DNA of 64,000 nucleotides from Chionis minor. Lineage: Eukaryota; Chordata; Aves; Charadriiformes; Chionididae. A model generated the notes under the pieces. That model did not search any database and was not told the DNA's origin. It saw nothing but the letters and a program-made list of their open reading frames with translations. The stretch lies in the NCBI GenBank assembly GCA_013398295.1, contig VZSF01008870.1, forward strand, positions 654,033 to 718,032, read 5' to 3'. Shown one piece after another: positions 24,703 through 38,519 of the stretch (position 1 is its first letter; each line of letters opens with the position of its first letter). The position numbers and the translations under genes are program-made.

Positions 24703-25725
24703 TTGTATATGTATGCCTATACGTATATATAAATGAGGAAAAAAAATATATGAAGAAAAAGGCACAGAGATTCAGGAGATTTAGCTTTAGAAAAAAGGTA
24801 CTTCTGCAGTGTTTGGAGGGTAAGGAAAACAGCAGCGCTAGAGTCACACCTGAACAAGGAAAACATTGCAGGCTGCAGGGTAAATATGTGGGAGATGGTT
24901 GAGGAGCCTGGGCAGAAGTGGTGAGAAAATTTTGCAGGAGAGAAATAAAGATTCATGCAGAAAGACTGGCAAATAATTAAAAGGAGCAGGGAAGAAGAAG
25001 TGCTAGCACAGAAGCAGAAAGGAAGATAAGTTCTTTAGCTAAAAGGGGAAAATAAATCAGCACAGACAGAAAAGTAATTTTCAGTCAGGTGAGAGGGAGA
25101 AGCAGCAGAGTTTAGAGATGAGTTTAATGCTTGTACAAGAATGCAGTTAGAGTAGAAACAGATTCTGAAAGAGAGAAAGCTGCTGGATGGGCAGAGATTT
25201 TGCTGTTTTAAGATAAGAATTAAATTAAACAGGACCCATCAGAATCTAGAAACAGCAGTTAGGTTGCAGCAGTTACCAGGGATCATTTTTACCCTTCCCC
25301 GAAGTTCATTCACATCTAAAAACAATTATCAATATTAATAGGAGTCTTTCTATTGGCTTCAGTCTGCTTTTGAACAGGTCTTGACAGAGAAGTACAAATC
25401 TGTAGTGCCATTAAAGAGACTTGACAGAAGGATCAAGTTTTTCTACCCTAGTCCTTCATCTCAGCCCTCATCTGTAGTCTGATCAATATCCCTTTCTAAA
25501 TTCTTTTGTTTCAAGGATTAATTTTGATTCCTTTTTCCTGAGGATGGATAGCTCCATCCTCAGGAGTATTTTGAATTGTCTCACAAAAGATCAGGAAAGA
25601 GTAAGTGTGGCAAAGCAACATGGTCCAGGGAACATTGGTCTTTATCAGTTCTGCTATTCAATGAACAGTTTTACCGGTGAGATCCAGACAACTCTGTCAA
25701 AGATTAAAATAATCCTACACAGTAT

Positions 25726-25726
25726 N
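25726..25726. other. Single-N assembly junction that truncates a CR1
   Basis: Unique sequence ends at the N. On the right, CR1 sequence begins abruptly in mid-ORF2, without its 3' UTR or terminal microsatellite. Confidence 0.85.
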
Positions 25727-26182
25727 ATCATGCTTGTGGCCCTTCGCTGCACCCTCTCCAGCAGTTCCCTGTCCTTCTTGAACTGGGGAGCCCAGAACTG
25801 GACACAGTGCTCCAGATGTGGTCTCACCAGGGCAGAGTAGAGGGGGAGGATGACCTCCCTCGACCTGCTTGCCACGCTGTTCTTGGTGCACCCCAGGACG
25901 CCACTGGCCTTCTTGGCCACAAGGGCACATTGCTGGCTCATGGTCATTCTGTTGTCCACCAGGACACCCAGGTCCCTCTCTGCAGAGCTGCTTTCCAGCA
26001 GGTCACCCATGACGTGTACTGGTGCCTGGGCTTATTCCTCTGCAGGTGCAGGACCCTACACTTGCCTTTGTTGAATTTCATAAGGTTTTTCCCTGCCCAG
26101 CTCTCCAGCCTGTCCACGTCACGCCGAATGGCAGCACAGCCTTCTGGTGTGTCAGCCACCCCTCCCAGTTTCATGTCATCTT
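25727..26182 (-). mobile_element. Young CR1 LINE fragment, 3' end missing at an assembly junction
   Basis: The minus-strand translation gives DDMKLGGVADTPEGCAAIRR, DVDRLESWAGKNLMKFNKGK and, after a frame change, [17 protein letters not shown] through VQRRATSM. This is the same CR1 region as the plus-strand copy at 18,658. In the shared part (about 18,658-19,059) I count four substitutions, three of them CpG-type transitions, so both are young members of one subfamily. The copy stops at the N at 25,726. By alignment to the other copy, about 440 bp of 3' sequence (equivalent to 19,060-19,497) should follow but is absent. The 5' truncation lies just at the catalytic DD box. There is no complete ORF. 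Confidence 0.93.
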
Positions 26183-29100
26183 GGTGATAAGATGATAAGA
26201 CATATTCTCTTACTGTTTCTTTTTTTGGCATGATGCAAATGAAACAGGTTTTCAACCTTAACCGTCCTTAGAATTCACAGGAAAATTATTGGTCATCAAC
26301 CAGCCACCTAAGAAGGTCTGAATTTGGTTTTTGAAACCTCAAGTCATACCAAGCAAACGTTATCTTTAGAAGATAAGTTACCTTCATAACGCTCATCTAC
26401 TCTGCAGCCTAATGGTGTAATTATGATTGATTTAATTTTATTAAGTCATCAAAGATTCTATTTCCTTTCTGAATAGCTACAAAAATGCATAAGGTCTTAA
26501 TGCATTGGGATACAAAAAAAGCAAATTGAAGCAAAGAATAATTCCTGAGATTTATGAAGCTGTGGTACTACTTCAATTTTAATAAAATGTAGCCAATGAC
26601 AAAAAAGAAATATAAAAGTATCTAATTATAATTATATAAAATGCAATTGTGCACATTATATAAATGTAAAATTGTATAAAAAATTGATGGCTAAGCTAGT
26701 CATATAATCACATCTCCATTGAAATAACCTTGATGAGTAAAATGGAGTTGGCATTCCAGGCAGGTGTCAAATGGAGGATATTTATTTTCCACTGGCATAG
26801 TTAATTTCAGGTGGGTGTTTTTTATGTTTTGATTATCTCATCTTATTTTCATAATTTAACAATATCAGCCTCTGCCTTTCCCTTTCATTTTTTTTTTGCA
26901 TTCATTCAACAATAAAGTAGAATATACCTCAACCTAGGGACTGAATCCATCTCATCTTAAACAGGCTATCTACAAGGTGAATGCCTGCAAGTGAGAAATT
27001 GGTTTGGCTCCACTCTAGTCTATAGCTATCTAGTCGCCACCAGTCAATGGATTCTAGAGAGCAACTCAGTGCAGTCTAAAATAGCCACCAGGTAAACCAT
27101 CCTTTATATACCATTGCTTATGTTTACTAGATCTCTGTCAGCACTAATAGGAACTAAGGAGCTCAAAATTAGCCACCAAAGTTAAGCAAGATGAATTCTA
27201 TCCCAGGCATCTATTCTCTTGGTCCTTTACGTTCATCAGCATCTTTGTGCATATGCTCCTGTGACATCCCATTCTACAACAAGTTTTTTTTTCTTTTTCT
27301 TACCAGTGCAATTTATCAGTTCTGCATTAGCAGTTCTTTTTGAATGATTCTGTGGTCGTACATTTTATGTGACTTTGTTTCACAGCTCACCATAAACCAT
27401 GCGACTTCTGACACTTATGTAAATTAGTGTATTATAATGACTTTGGCAATTCTTTACAGCAATAATTATATTTAAGCCAAGGCATGTCTTCCAAGACACT
27501 TAAGTCTTAAGTGCTCATGTAGACACTGTTTACTGTATTGAGAAAAAGGTCAATGACTTCAGATTGCTAAAATGCGTATCTATTTTTGTAAATATTTGCA
27601 TCCTGTGTTTCTGGCTTCCTTCCAGTATTTTGTACTGGTCCTGTTTGGGAAATATTTATGTTCTGCAGCAACATGCAAGAGCCTGTCATCAGAAACTTGG
27701 CTTTCAGTTCTCTTCCAGAGGGGCTTTTTCTTCTTCTCTTCTTTTAGCACTTATCAATCCCGCCCTATTGTCAATCCCACATCTTAAGTCTGGAGGACAC
27801 TCCAGCTTCTTCAACTCTAGAAAAAAAAAAGGCTGAAAAATGCAAAATTAATATTGGTAATATTAGTCCATCCATAAAACAAAGGGTTTCAAATTAAACC
27901 ATCTGTATACATTGCATTGACCTCATGTCACTAAGTTACACAATTTATCCTCAAGTTATACAAGGTTTCTGGTCTTTGTTGGAAGAAAATTTGGCATCTT
28001 AGTCAGCCTCCAGGAAACAGCCAAAATCTTCACCCTGCCCATTACAGTTCAGACTGTGTTTGTGCCCTATGGGCAAGAGTATTATTTTAACCATACTGAT
28101 GTTAAAAGATGGAGATGTGCCACTTATTTTCTAGCAAGAAAGGAGTTAGTCAGCTGCTGATGCATGTGCCATATAGGTACAGAGACTGGAGAAACAAACC
28201 TGGCAGAAATCCCAGTCATTCCACTGGAGTAAACAAGAAAGCCATAAAATCAGCTACCTCATTGACAGGAAGAAATCACATTAGACAGCAGATAACAGAG
28301 CAGTAGCTTGTAGCCCAGAAAGGGATTTGGGTTGTCCTTATTTATAAAAAGTGTTGCTTTCTTTTTATTGCCTGTTCATGCTAATTTTCGGGAGTGGAAT
28401 GCCCCAGGGAAAAACGCGCTTGATAGGACACTTAATGCTAGACCAAATGGATCTATCATACAGCTTACAACTCCTTTCTTCCTTAGATTGTCTTTCCTCT
28501 GTTGTTTTACCATGCTGCACTTAACTCCTTAACACCCTTTCTAGCCCTTTTTCTCTGAAACCCTTCCAGTCTGTCAACAATTTTCTGGCAACTTTGGCAT
28601 TTGCTTAGAAAGCAGTCAAGGTGCAGTAGATGAAAGGGCCGCATCTTTCCTGCTTCATGAATCTTCTGGGTACCCAGCTCCAAAATGACACTGGATTTTT
28701 ATTCCATCATATTGCATTAGAGACATGGGTGTAAATCTCTGCCCACTGTTGCCTTCCATCTTTCAGCATTAGAACTCTCCGGTGTATTTTCTCACACAGA
28801 GAGTATTTATGATGAAACTTACGGTTATACTGCTCACTGTATTTCAGAATTACATTTTGAAGTGTGGGTGAATAAGAAGACATGAAGTAAGGCGGGAAAG
28901 TAATGCTATGCCATTATGCTTATAACGATGTAGGCGTCCGCAGTAAGTAACAATCACTTCATATTTAGTAAAGCTTGCATGGTGGTCATAAAGTATAAAA
29001 CTGTTAATTTGAACACCCAAGTTTTATAGCAGAAGTCCTGACAAAAACACAACGGAGAATCTTATATCCCCACTTTAAAAGGTACAGAGGGACAAAAGAA

Positions 29101-30380
29101 TGTATCGACCTTCCCCAGGAGTCATTTTACCTAATTTTAGCTATCTAAAGTGTATGCATCCATTTTAAACTTGGGTTTGGGTCCCTGTTTTAGCATTTGG
29201 GAAAGGATTTCCCCTTTCTAAGAAATGGGGTGAATTAACTTTTGGCCTTCCTGGTTTTTTTCTCATTGACTATGGAAATAGGCTGTTGAGAAGAGTCATC
29301 TGTCCTAATTCAAGCATCTGAAGGTTGATCTACATCTGACCTGCTTGCTCTGTGCTCCTTTTATGGTCACTGCCGAGAAGCAGGCCTCCTCCACAGCACA
29401 GTTCATCTCATCCTTGTATGTACCTGTGTATGAAGTAGATCAGATGAAACATTTTCTCCAGATGTCCTTTTCTTTTCACTTATAAGAAAGAGTTACTTAT
29501 TCCAAAACAGACACCTGAAGTTTAGACATCTCAAATCTGGTCAGGTGAGTTTCATTTGTTTGGGTTAGATGATCTCAGACTCTTCCCCAATGCTTACAAC
29601 CTGAAGAGAAGACACCCATATTCAGAGGACTGGGAGAGGTCTGTGTCTGCTGGTTTGCATAGGCATGGCACCTTGCAACCCCTCAAGCAAGTGGGCTTCA
29701 GAATCCAAGCCCACAGCACTGCTGGGAAGCATGATTAATCCTGCTGAGAAGCTGGATTAATTAATTAAGCAGGACAGCATCACACTATCTATCAACATAA
29801 ATACACTGCTTCCAGCCAGTGTTTGGCTGGCACTGTGGCGTATGGATGGTGTAGGCACACTAGCTCCTTCTGAAGCAGCTTTGGTACCTCTGTCATGGAG
29901 AAACACCAGAGATAGAAATGACTTCTAAATCTGCTGCTGGAAGTGAGGAGAGTATGTGGGGTAATAGGTAAACAAGCAAATGCATTGCACTGAAATTGGG
30001 GAGGAGGACTTCACATCTATTCAGGTTTTCTGAGTGTAGTCATTGTTACGTTACCAGCCTTTCAGGTGAGGGTAAGCAGTAATCCATGCGATGAACTCTG
30101 TAAGAATAAACTACTATTAAACCGCACACTTTATAATCTTCAAATGCTAAGATAAAGCACGTCAAAGAACTCTAAATTATTTTTCAAAATTTTCCATGTG
30201 GTTACAGAAGTTCTTTTAAGTACAGTTCATTTCTATCATCTCTGTGGTCATCCTCTAGGAAAAAAAAACTACGACATCTTTTTAAAGAAGCTCTTTTCAT
30301 TTTCAGTCTTTTGTGACTCAGTTCTATTCTAATTCTGCTCCACCATACATTTTTTCCTAGAGTCTTTTTTTTAATAGACC

Positions 30381-30398
30381 TTTTTTTTTTTTTTTTTT
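30381..30398. repeat. Poly(T) run of 18
   Basis: An uninterrupted T18 follows a shorter T run. I do not see an adjacent retroposed gene on either side. Confidence 0.9.
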
Positions 30399-33259
30399 AA
30401 CTGCATGGTGTCCTTCCATTTCTAGTCTTGCCCCCTCTGATTAAAATTACACAGCTTGTTTCAGAGGCTGGATCCGGTAATTGGCTTTCTAGTGTCATCT
30501 GAATCCTCCCCTGCTCCTCCATACAGTCTGACCCTCCTGCAGAATAGTCGTCTTTGTTTCATTGCTTCTCTTTTATGGTCTCTCCCCTGTAATGATTTGC
30601 TCTGACTTTTACCTTTGAGCATGTTCTGAGTTATAAAGATGGCTGTTGGCTGAAATCTTATTTTGTTCTTCGTGAAGGGAACCTCATAAGCTGATCTTTG
30701 CCGTAAGAACAGACATCTAGCTGCTGCCCTGCAGGTTTTGGCAAAGGCGGAGAATGGGATACAACTGATATCCCACTGCCAAATCCACCTCTAGGCTTCA
30801 GTAGTGTAAGGGAAATTAAGTGCTGCTGGCCTAGAGATGGGGAGCTGTTCTACCTGTGACCATGGATGGAGACAGTTGGGCGAAAGCAGTGTAATAGGAA
30901 GAGAGATGGACAGCCCACCAAGAAGAGGCTTGGGAACTGTGTTGCCATGAGGAGACAAGAGCTGCCTTACATTTATTCTGTATCTGTATGAGCATTTATT
31001 TAAAAAGGTTCCTGTTTATTATTCTGGGCAAACCAAAGAAATGGCACGAATAAAAGTAGCAACATCCATACAAATAAGCTTTTCTTTAAAACTCTCGGGA
31101 GAGAAAAAAAAATCTCATGATTTTTACAAACCCAAGGAAAAATGAGAAGTCTTACAATAGACTTAAAGTTCCGTCTTTCTAAAGGGAAAAAAAAGAAGTC
31201 AGAAAGCACTGAACTGACACCCTGCATGTTTTGGGGCATGCCAGAACACAGTTCTACTCAGTGAAAGATGCAGAACCCTATAAATACCATCTGTATAAAA
31301 CATAATAAATTCAAACATTAATTTCCCTTAATGGAAACAAAATAACTTACATAATATTGTCCCAATATCAAGTGTGAATATTTTTCAGGTGTTTGTTGCT
31401 CTATCTGATACTGAACTCAGTAGTCTTTTAAAACTGTTTTCTTTGAGTGTCCTTATTTGCCTGATAAATTTGTTATATTATTATTCACTAGCAGCCAAAA
31501 ATACTGTAGTAAGCCTATTGAAGAGTTTTATAGCTACTATCGTTCTTCTACAACATTTTATTCTTGATAGTAAGAGTAGCTGCAGTTTTTGACAATTAAA
31601 AGCTGTGCTGGATGCATGTTTTGCCTTTACAGTGCTACTGATTTCAATGCATCACTGGTAGTTCTGCCTATCACCTCTCCTCCAGTTTGTCTTTTTTCTG
31701 TCCTCAGGCTCTACTACACCTACCTGGTGCAACTCTCTATAAGAGTTTGCATCTACCCACAACAGGGGCAAGGTTTAAGCGTGTGGTAGGATCTGACACA
31801 AGAAACTCTTTGTATTTCAAACATCTTTTGGGGGAGGTGGCAAAATCCTTGTCCCCTTGGAACTGCCCAAGTGAACTTACTCATTCAGTAACAGTCTGGT
31901 TTTAGAAAATTAATTCCGAAGGAACATTTCGTACATCATATATTATGAGTGCAGACAAGTAGCCTGCCACTGATGAGAGAAAACAAAGTCTTTTACTTCT
32001 ATAAATCAAGTCTCTGATGATTCTCATGTAAGTTGTGAGCAAAACCTCTTTCTGCTGTGCCCCAGAGGATAACGCACACTTAAGTCTTTGCTTAGAGTTT
32101 ACCCTGTGGCTTTACTCCCGTATTGCCTGGGTTAATTGTCCCTACAGGACAGGAACAGTTAGGAGCTTTCCAAGGCCAGTTCTGTGTGACAATCTGTTGT
32201 CTCTTCCCACCACTTTCCAAGACCTGCAGATAAAAGACCAAGTTGATTTTAACACCTTTACACAATTCCTGCTAATCAAGAGAACTGTCTTTTTAGCTTA
32301 CGTTTGGTTACTCCTGTTGGATCACGCTTTTACTCTTACATATGTCTGCTTAACTTCCTTATCCAAAATAACAATTACCACCTGAATTCAAGAACCATTT
32401 ACCTTGTCTTGAAGGTCAAGGCCCCCATGACATCTGTGAAGAGCAATGTTTTATAAGTTCAAGCCCTAGAAATGCAAAGTATACCATTCAATCAAATAAT
32501 ATTTTTAGCCTTTTATGCTTCAAGAGTCACCCTCAATGGCGATTTATTTCTATATTATTACTCTCTTCATACAGTAGCTCTGTGGTAAATGGAATAAACT
32601 TGTCTCCCATAAACCTTACAGTTCCTGTTCATATACATTCTTTTTAAGGAGATGGAGAATGGTAGTGGGAATGTTACAGTAGGACAACTCCAAGAAAACC
32701 TCAAGAATTAGTTACAAATACTTCCTACTTTCCAGTAGTCATCTGTTCCAGTTTTGAGTCCCTTAGACTGTGTCAGCAGTCACAATGCTCATAAGGGAGC
32801 CATATGGCATCACAAGAAAAAGGGAGGTAAACATTCATCATCTGTGTACAAATAAGCTGAACTTCTTCTAGATATGCAGTCCAGTAATTAAAAAAGAGGT
32901 CCAAATCTTTAAACCAAAATGCTGTTATCCCATTTATTATCCCTTTTTCTTATTGTGGTAATTCTAAAGAGGGATTACTCTTTGTTTACACAACGGAAGA
33001 GTCTCTTACTTCCCAGGAGAGAAGGAAATCTAAATTTAATTTTAAATTCCAAAAATAATTTAGTTTAATACCAGAAATTTAACATTTATCTAGTTGTAGA
33101 GAACAATGTAAGTGTCACTGGACCTTTTGAACTTACGTATGTTGCATGTATTAGGTCACTTTGAAACCCTGTCTTATTGTACTTGAGAATTCAGATGTTG
33201 TTTTTAAAATACGAGAGTAGCTTATTGTATGTGGCTCCATAATGATTAATGCTGTATTT

Positions 33260-33284
33260 CCTCCATCATGATTAATGATGGAGG
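33260..33284. repeat. Perfect inverted repeat, 10-bp stem, 5-nt loop
   Basis: Arm CCTCCATCAT, loop GATTA, arm ATGATGGAGG. A related ATGATTAAT motif also occurs about 25 bp upstream. Confidence 0.8.
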
Positions 33285-36200
33285 GAAGTGATTCTAGCTA
33301 CTTAAGTGTGATTCTTCTTATAGTTAAATAAGCTTAAAATCAGAAATACATAAACAAGTTGCCCATCTTCTTGGTCTCTTACAACCAATCTCCAAGAAAG
33401 AAAACTGATCCAGCTGATGAAATTCCAAGTGCAGCTTTGATTTTGAATGGAGGTGAAGAAGGTCTTCTGGCACTGATTGCTTCTCAGCGCTGCTGCTTCA
33501 GCCTTTGTTCATGGGAATGGAAAGAACATCAAGCATACTTTGTTTCTGGCTGATACTGATACTTAAATGAGGTTCTGCTGCAGTTCCCTTGGTTGAACAA
33601 AATGAAGCAAGAGCTTTTTTTCCAGCTAATGACTGTGCTGTACTGCCAAGAGGCCCCCATCATAATAACAGAACATTTCTGGTGTATCTCTAGAATACAT
33701 TTTATGGATGAATTATTAGTTTGACACCCAGCCTTCTTTAAAAATTATGTATAAAATTGACTTGCTATTTACCTGATTTGTAATTTCCAAGAGCATTTTC
33801 CAACTTGAACAACATCATTTTGAAGTGGCACAATGGTACTATGTATAGTTGTGTAATGACTCATGAGCCCAACATATACAAGATTTTCTATAATTTTCAG
33901 GTACAGATTTTTTTGTGATAAAGACATTGAGAAAGATTTGATATAGAAGATCCCTTTCCTGATAAAGACTATGCAATCCTTACAGAAGGGTGTGGGGAAG
34001 AGGAAGGAAAAAGGCTGAGGTTCAACAACCATTGGAAAGTTGTCGTTCAGTCTGCCACTCCTCTTACTTACACTGATGTAACTGAAGTAGGAAATACAGA
34101 CTTGCAAAGAAGCTAAGAGTCAAATCTATAACACAATATTGGGATACACTTTGTAAGGCAAGCATACTGCTCACTTCTCTAGGATCCTGCAAAGATGTTA
34201 TAGCATATCTTTGTGCCAAATGCAGGACTAGTCCAGGCATCCACTCAGGACTGGGGCACTAGCTAAATGTAATTAAAATTCTCACTGTATGCCTTTATTT
34301 TTCAGCATGTCTTCTTTTCAGAAAACTTAATGTTACAGTAAGTATGAAAACCAATTCATAAAGAAAGTGGTACGTTTACTGAAGGTGCCTAATTCTTTGT
34401 TATTGATCAACCATCAATCCCAAATGCACAGAGAAGCTGGAGACAAGAGAAGGGTGAGGAGGGATAGTCAGAGCAGTGGAAAGAAAGAGAAAAGCAGCTT
34501 CAATGGATATAAGGAGCTCTTTCATGGATTTCCCTTTGTGGGAGGTACGCATTCACAGGAATCATTGCTGGATACACACTCTAGGTTTAAAAGTTCAGAT
34601 TTCCACACACAGTGGAAATTTTTCTGAATCCAGAAGAAACAAATCCAGATTGAAGGCCTTGGTAGAGCGGGATGGTGAAGTCCAGCAGCAGGCAAGAGAC
34701 TTCAATAATCACATGCACATGGAGATTTTTAGGTAGTCTGAAAGCTCAATTTATAGGGCATAAGGTGGTGTGAGTGTTACACACTAATTGCAAAAATCAT
34801 CTTTTCCAGCTACAGGCACAACTTAGTCTGGAAATTCCTGAGGAGAAGTATATAGACTTATTACATCCAACTATTTGGGGCTCTTTAAGAAAAAAAAATT
34901 ACCATTCTGCAATAAGTACCAAAAAAGACCCTGGGCCACTTTCTGTTTCCTAATGTTCTCATCTAGGACAAAATGGACATATAATATTATATGGAGAATC
35001 TTTGCATTGCCTTTAGTGTATCTTTGGGCTTTTTTGTTGGACCAAGATTGATTGTCTGTTTACAAGTGAGTTATAAGACAGGTAAATATACTGCAGATCA
35101 CATCTGGATTAAGATTATAGAGGTGGCTACAGAAGCTGATAAATTATTTTTCGTACTGAAGAGCAATACACGATGCAATCCAGAAGCATAACTCATAATG
35201 TACTAATATGTTAGTCTTAAAAGTGAGCTACCAAGAGATTTACAGGGTGAAGCTGCTCTTCTGCTACAGCATGAGACAGCTTCCAGAGCAGCTTTTGTAA
35301 ACACAATAAGTGATAGAGGAATCAATATTGACTGATGGGGCTCAACTCATTCACTTTCAAAAGGATGTGGAATAATGAAAAAATGTTTTGGCTTAACAAA
35401 TAAGTGGTGGAAGCTTTTCTAGACACACAGCAAATAAAAGAATTTAATTGCCAACCTGGTTGAAGATACAGAGAGTGCTGGGCTTCCAATTTCGTCCAGT
35501 AATGCTTTAGTAACATGCCTATGTTTTAAAAGGCACATACTGTTCTTGTTTTCACAGGTTTTATTTAATTTCTGGGCAGATCTGACATTGCCCAGAATCA
35601 TTAATTCTTGAACAGAGTGTTCATTTGTTTCCAGAGGTTATATAAAATGCTACATATATGCATTTCAAAGCAAATAGTATTAATTAAAATGCCAATTTCA
35701 TCTATAGTTTAGCACTGGTTCATATTAAATTAATATGCAGGGGCTGTACAAACTTTTAATAAGAATACTGAGAGTGAAAAATTCTTTATTTTAAGATGTC
35801 AGTGTTCTCTAACCAGCTTCATTCAAACCAAAGAGGATCTTTCAGTGAGTGATTTCTCAGCATTATGAGATGTGAGTTCATAATCTAACTTTGGCCAGTT
35901 CTTATTTTTAGGTAAAAGGTGCCAGGAATCTCTGGATTGGTTTATGGTCCAAGCACTGAATGACTTGTACAATTCTTCTGATATTATGTCAAGGAAAACT
36001 TAAAGAAAAGAACTAGGTAAGCAGTTTAGAAACCAATGCTGTAAAGACAAGTTGCAAGCTCATACTCAATTTTGGTTAATTGGTCAAAAAGCCGGGCTAA
36101 GTAAAGGAATTGGTGCTGTTCAATCCATTGATTACATCTCATTTGGACTAAGTCCATACTAGTAAATAAATATACCAAGGATGACCCTCAGGCATTGAGG

Positions 36201-38519
36201 CCAAATGGCACAGAAGAACCCAGGTGCCCACTATTAGTGCTCTTAATTCCCAAAGTACAGTGGCTACATGCAAACAACACTTCAGGAATGGTTGCTTGGC
36301 CATGTTGTGATCTGAGCTGTGCCCAGGAATTTGGCCCAGACTGTGTCAGTGCAATGAGCCTCGTTCCAGGGCCTGGCAATGCTTTCTGGCACCAATTAAT
36401 TTGATAATGTAGAACTAGCTTTATAGACCAGAGATAGTAAAGAAGGAAGTATACTGTTGGGAAGACTCTTCTTTCCATTTCCAACTCTGTCACTCCATCG
36501 CTGATGGTCAGGACCTCCAGTTTCAGCCCCTCACAAAATTAGGCACCAAGAATCCTTTTCGCCAGACCGTATCTAGGTGCCTCACTTTTCTGAAGCTGCA
36601 GTGGGTTGAAGCATGCCTAGGAATGGACACCTAAATCTCTTGAAAGGACCAAACTGAGTTCATTAATGTGGCTAGTGGTGCAACAAAACTAATTAAGCAG
36701 GATGATTGTGATGACCACAATTCCTGAGCAACGCAGAAATCAAAATAAACAGTTTAAGGCCAAATGAGACCATGAGAACATTAAGTTTGTCACCCTGAAA
36801 TTGGTTTGCTCTTTGCTGAAGGCCTTCAAACAGGTAGAGTGTACAACTCTAACAGTGCTCATAACTTGCAAAGTCACCAAGTACCTAGTTCACACATACA
36901 TAATATTTTTTGTGTGAGGACTGCTGAGAGGTTTTCCAGGTCTCCTCTAATGTGCGTACGTGTATTTTTGGAAACAAGACAAGAAAAAAAAAAGGTTCCA
37001 ACTGTGAGTTTTATAACAAAGTGAAGAGCCTCTTCTGGTTTCACTCAGCTGTATAATGAGATGATCCTGTGTCTAATCACAGAAGAAGAAAGAATGAAAT
37101 GTACCTATGTCCTGTTACATAAGATGCTTTATGGCTGATCAGATATGTGAAAACAGCAAAATCTGCTTTCATCTGCTAGAATAAGCCATTGCTCATATAT
37201 GTTTGAAGGTATTTCTCAGTATTTTGTATAATGATGAAAGTTTAATTATTAAACAGATGTTATTGTGTTTTGCTTTTGTACAAAATCATCCTTAAGGGCT
37301 AAAAAATGTTTGTACTTCAGCTTTTGTTTTCCTGCAGGCTTTGGAAATAATTCTGTGAAAACTGCCCATTTATTTGGGTAGTAAACACTCTTACTCATGA
37401 TTTCAAGCTTATTTTCTATGTATACATATTATAGACCGTATCATTTTCTCAATTATATAGGAAACAACTCATGAAGGTCAGTGAAATTACACCCATGAAG
37501 CCAGAAAGATATTTCTGTATGTATACTGCTACAATTAAATGCTCCTGCAAACTGCCTCAGCTTAGGAACATCCAAGTATCCACCAGTGAATTATGAAAAA
37601 AAAAACCCAAAAAAACCCACTTAAGCAAAAATACTTTGTTAAGCACAAAAAAAAAAAAAGATATTATTTTTTCACAAAATTTAATTTTCTTTTTAAATGG
37701 ATGTGAACAAAAATCCTTCAAAGAGAAAACAGGTAAGTTCTGAATCAGCAGGCAGTGCCATTAAGCTAATGCAGCTAAGTGCAGGCATTAGTGAGACACC
37801 ACAATGTGAGAGCTACAGCAGACACAGTATAAATCACTATTTTAACAGTATGAAACTGTTATAAACTGACAACATGTCACTTAATGTGCTTTTGCATATC
37901 TAACATTTTTGCAGATTGATTATATAAAGGAGTGAAAATAATGATAATAAATGAAAATGATACGCACTTGAAATTTGATGTTTTTGAAGAAAGTTGAGAC
38001 AAACATTTCATTTTCTGTATATTTAAAAATTGAGTTCTTGACAAAGTAAGTTTGACAGCTATGAAAGAAATCATTATCCTCATTATTATTGGTTTGCTGG
38101 ATGACACCATGATATCCTATGACATTTTACTGAGGTTTTAAGATGTTACAAACACTGCTCCAAATTATTTCCTATCTAAACATAGTCTAAAGGAAACACA
38201 CCAAAGAAAGGCAAAGGAATGGAGTAGAAATAACATTTATAATAGCTGTGTCAATATACCCAGAAAGGTTTGAGAGAAGGAGGTTGCATCAAGGTGGATT
38301 TAACGCTATCAGAGCAAAAAAGGGATCTTAATCCTACTATACAGTGAAATAACGGGATGAGGAAAGAACCCCCCACCCCAATAAAGCCAAGAATTCAAGA
38401 TGAATAGCTGGACACAAGGACAGAGCAGGGAGGGAGCATCCAGATGCAGATGCGGTGGGCTTGAAGCTCATGCGGGAAATCCTGTAAATAACTGCTGCCT
38501 GCAACACCTGCACTAACGT

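Larger units (their letters stand above)
19498..25725. other. Unique non-coding stretch with small structural motifs
   Basis: No gene is recognised. It contains two closely spaced hairpins (20,198-20,287), a short duplicated GCACTTATAAC motif near 22,290-22,310, a GT microsatellite and an adjacent POU-dimer palindrome near 24.69 kb. Open frames are short and unremarkable. Confidence 0.55.
26183..38519. other. Unique non-coding stretch of about 12 kb
   Basis: No gene, RNA or mobile element is recognised. Only low-complexity runs (T18 at 30,381-30,398), one short hairpin (33,260-33,284) and AT-rich single-copy-looking DNA are seen. The longest frames are about 116 codons, which is expected by chance. 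Confidence 0.55.

Noticed and set aside
30381..30398. T18 run as the tail of a minus-strand processed pseudogene
   Set aside because: No reading frame or gene-like sequence is recognised on the expected side.
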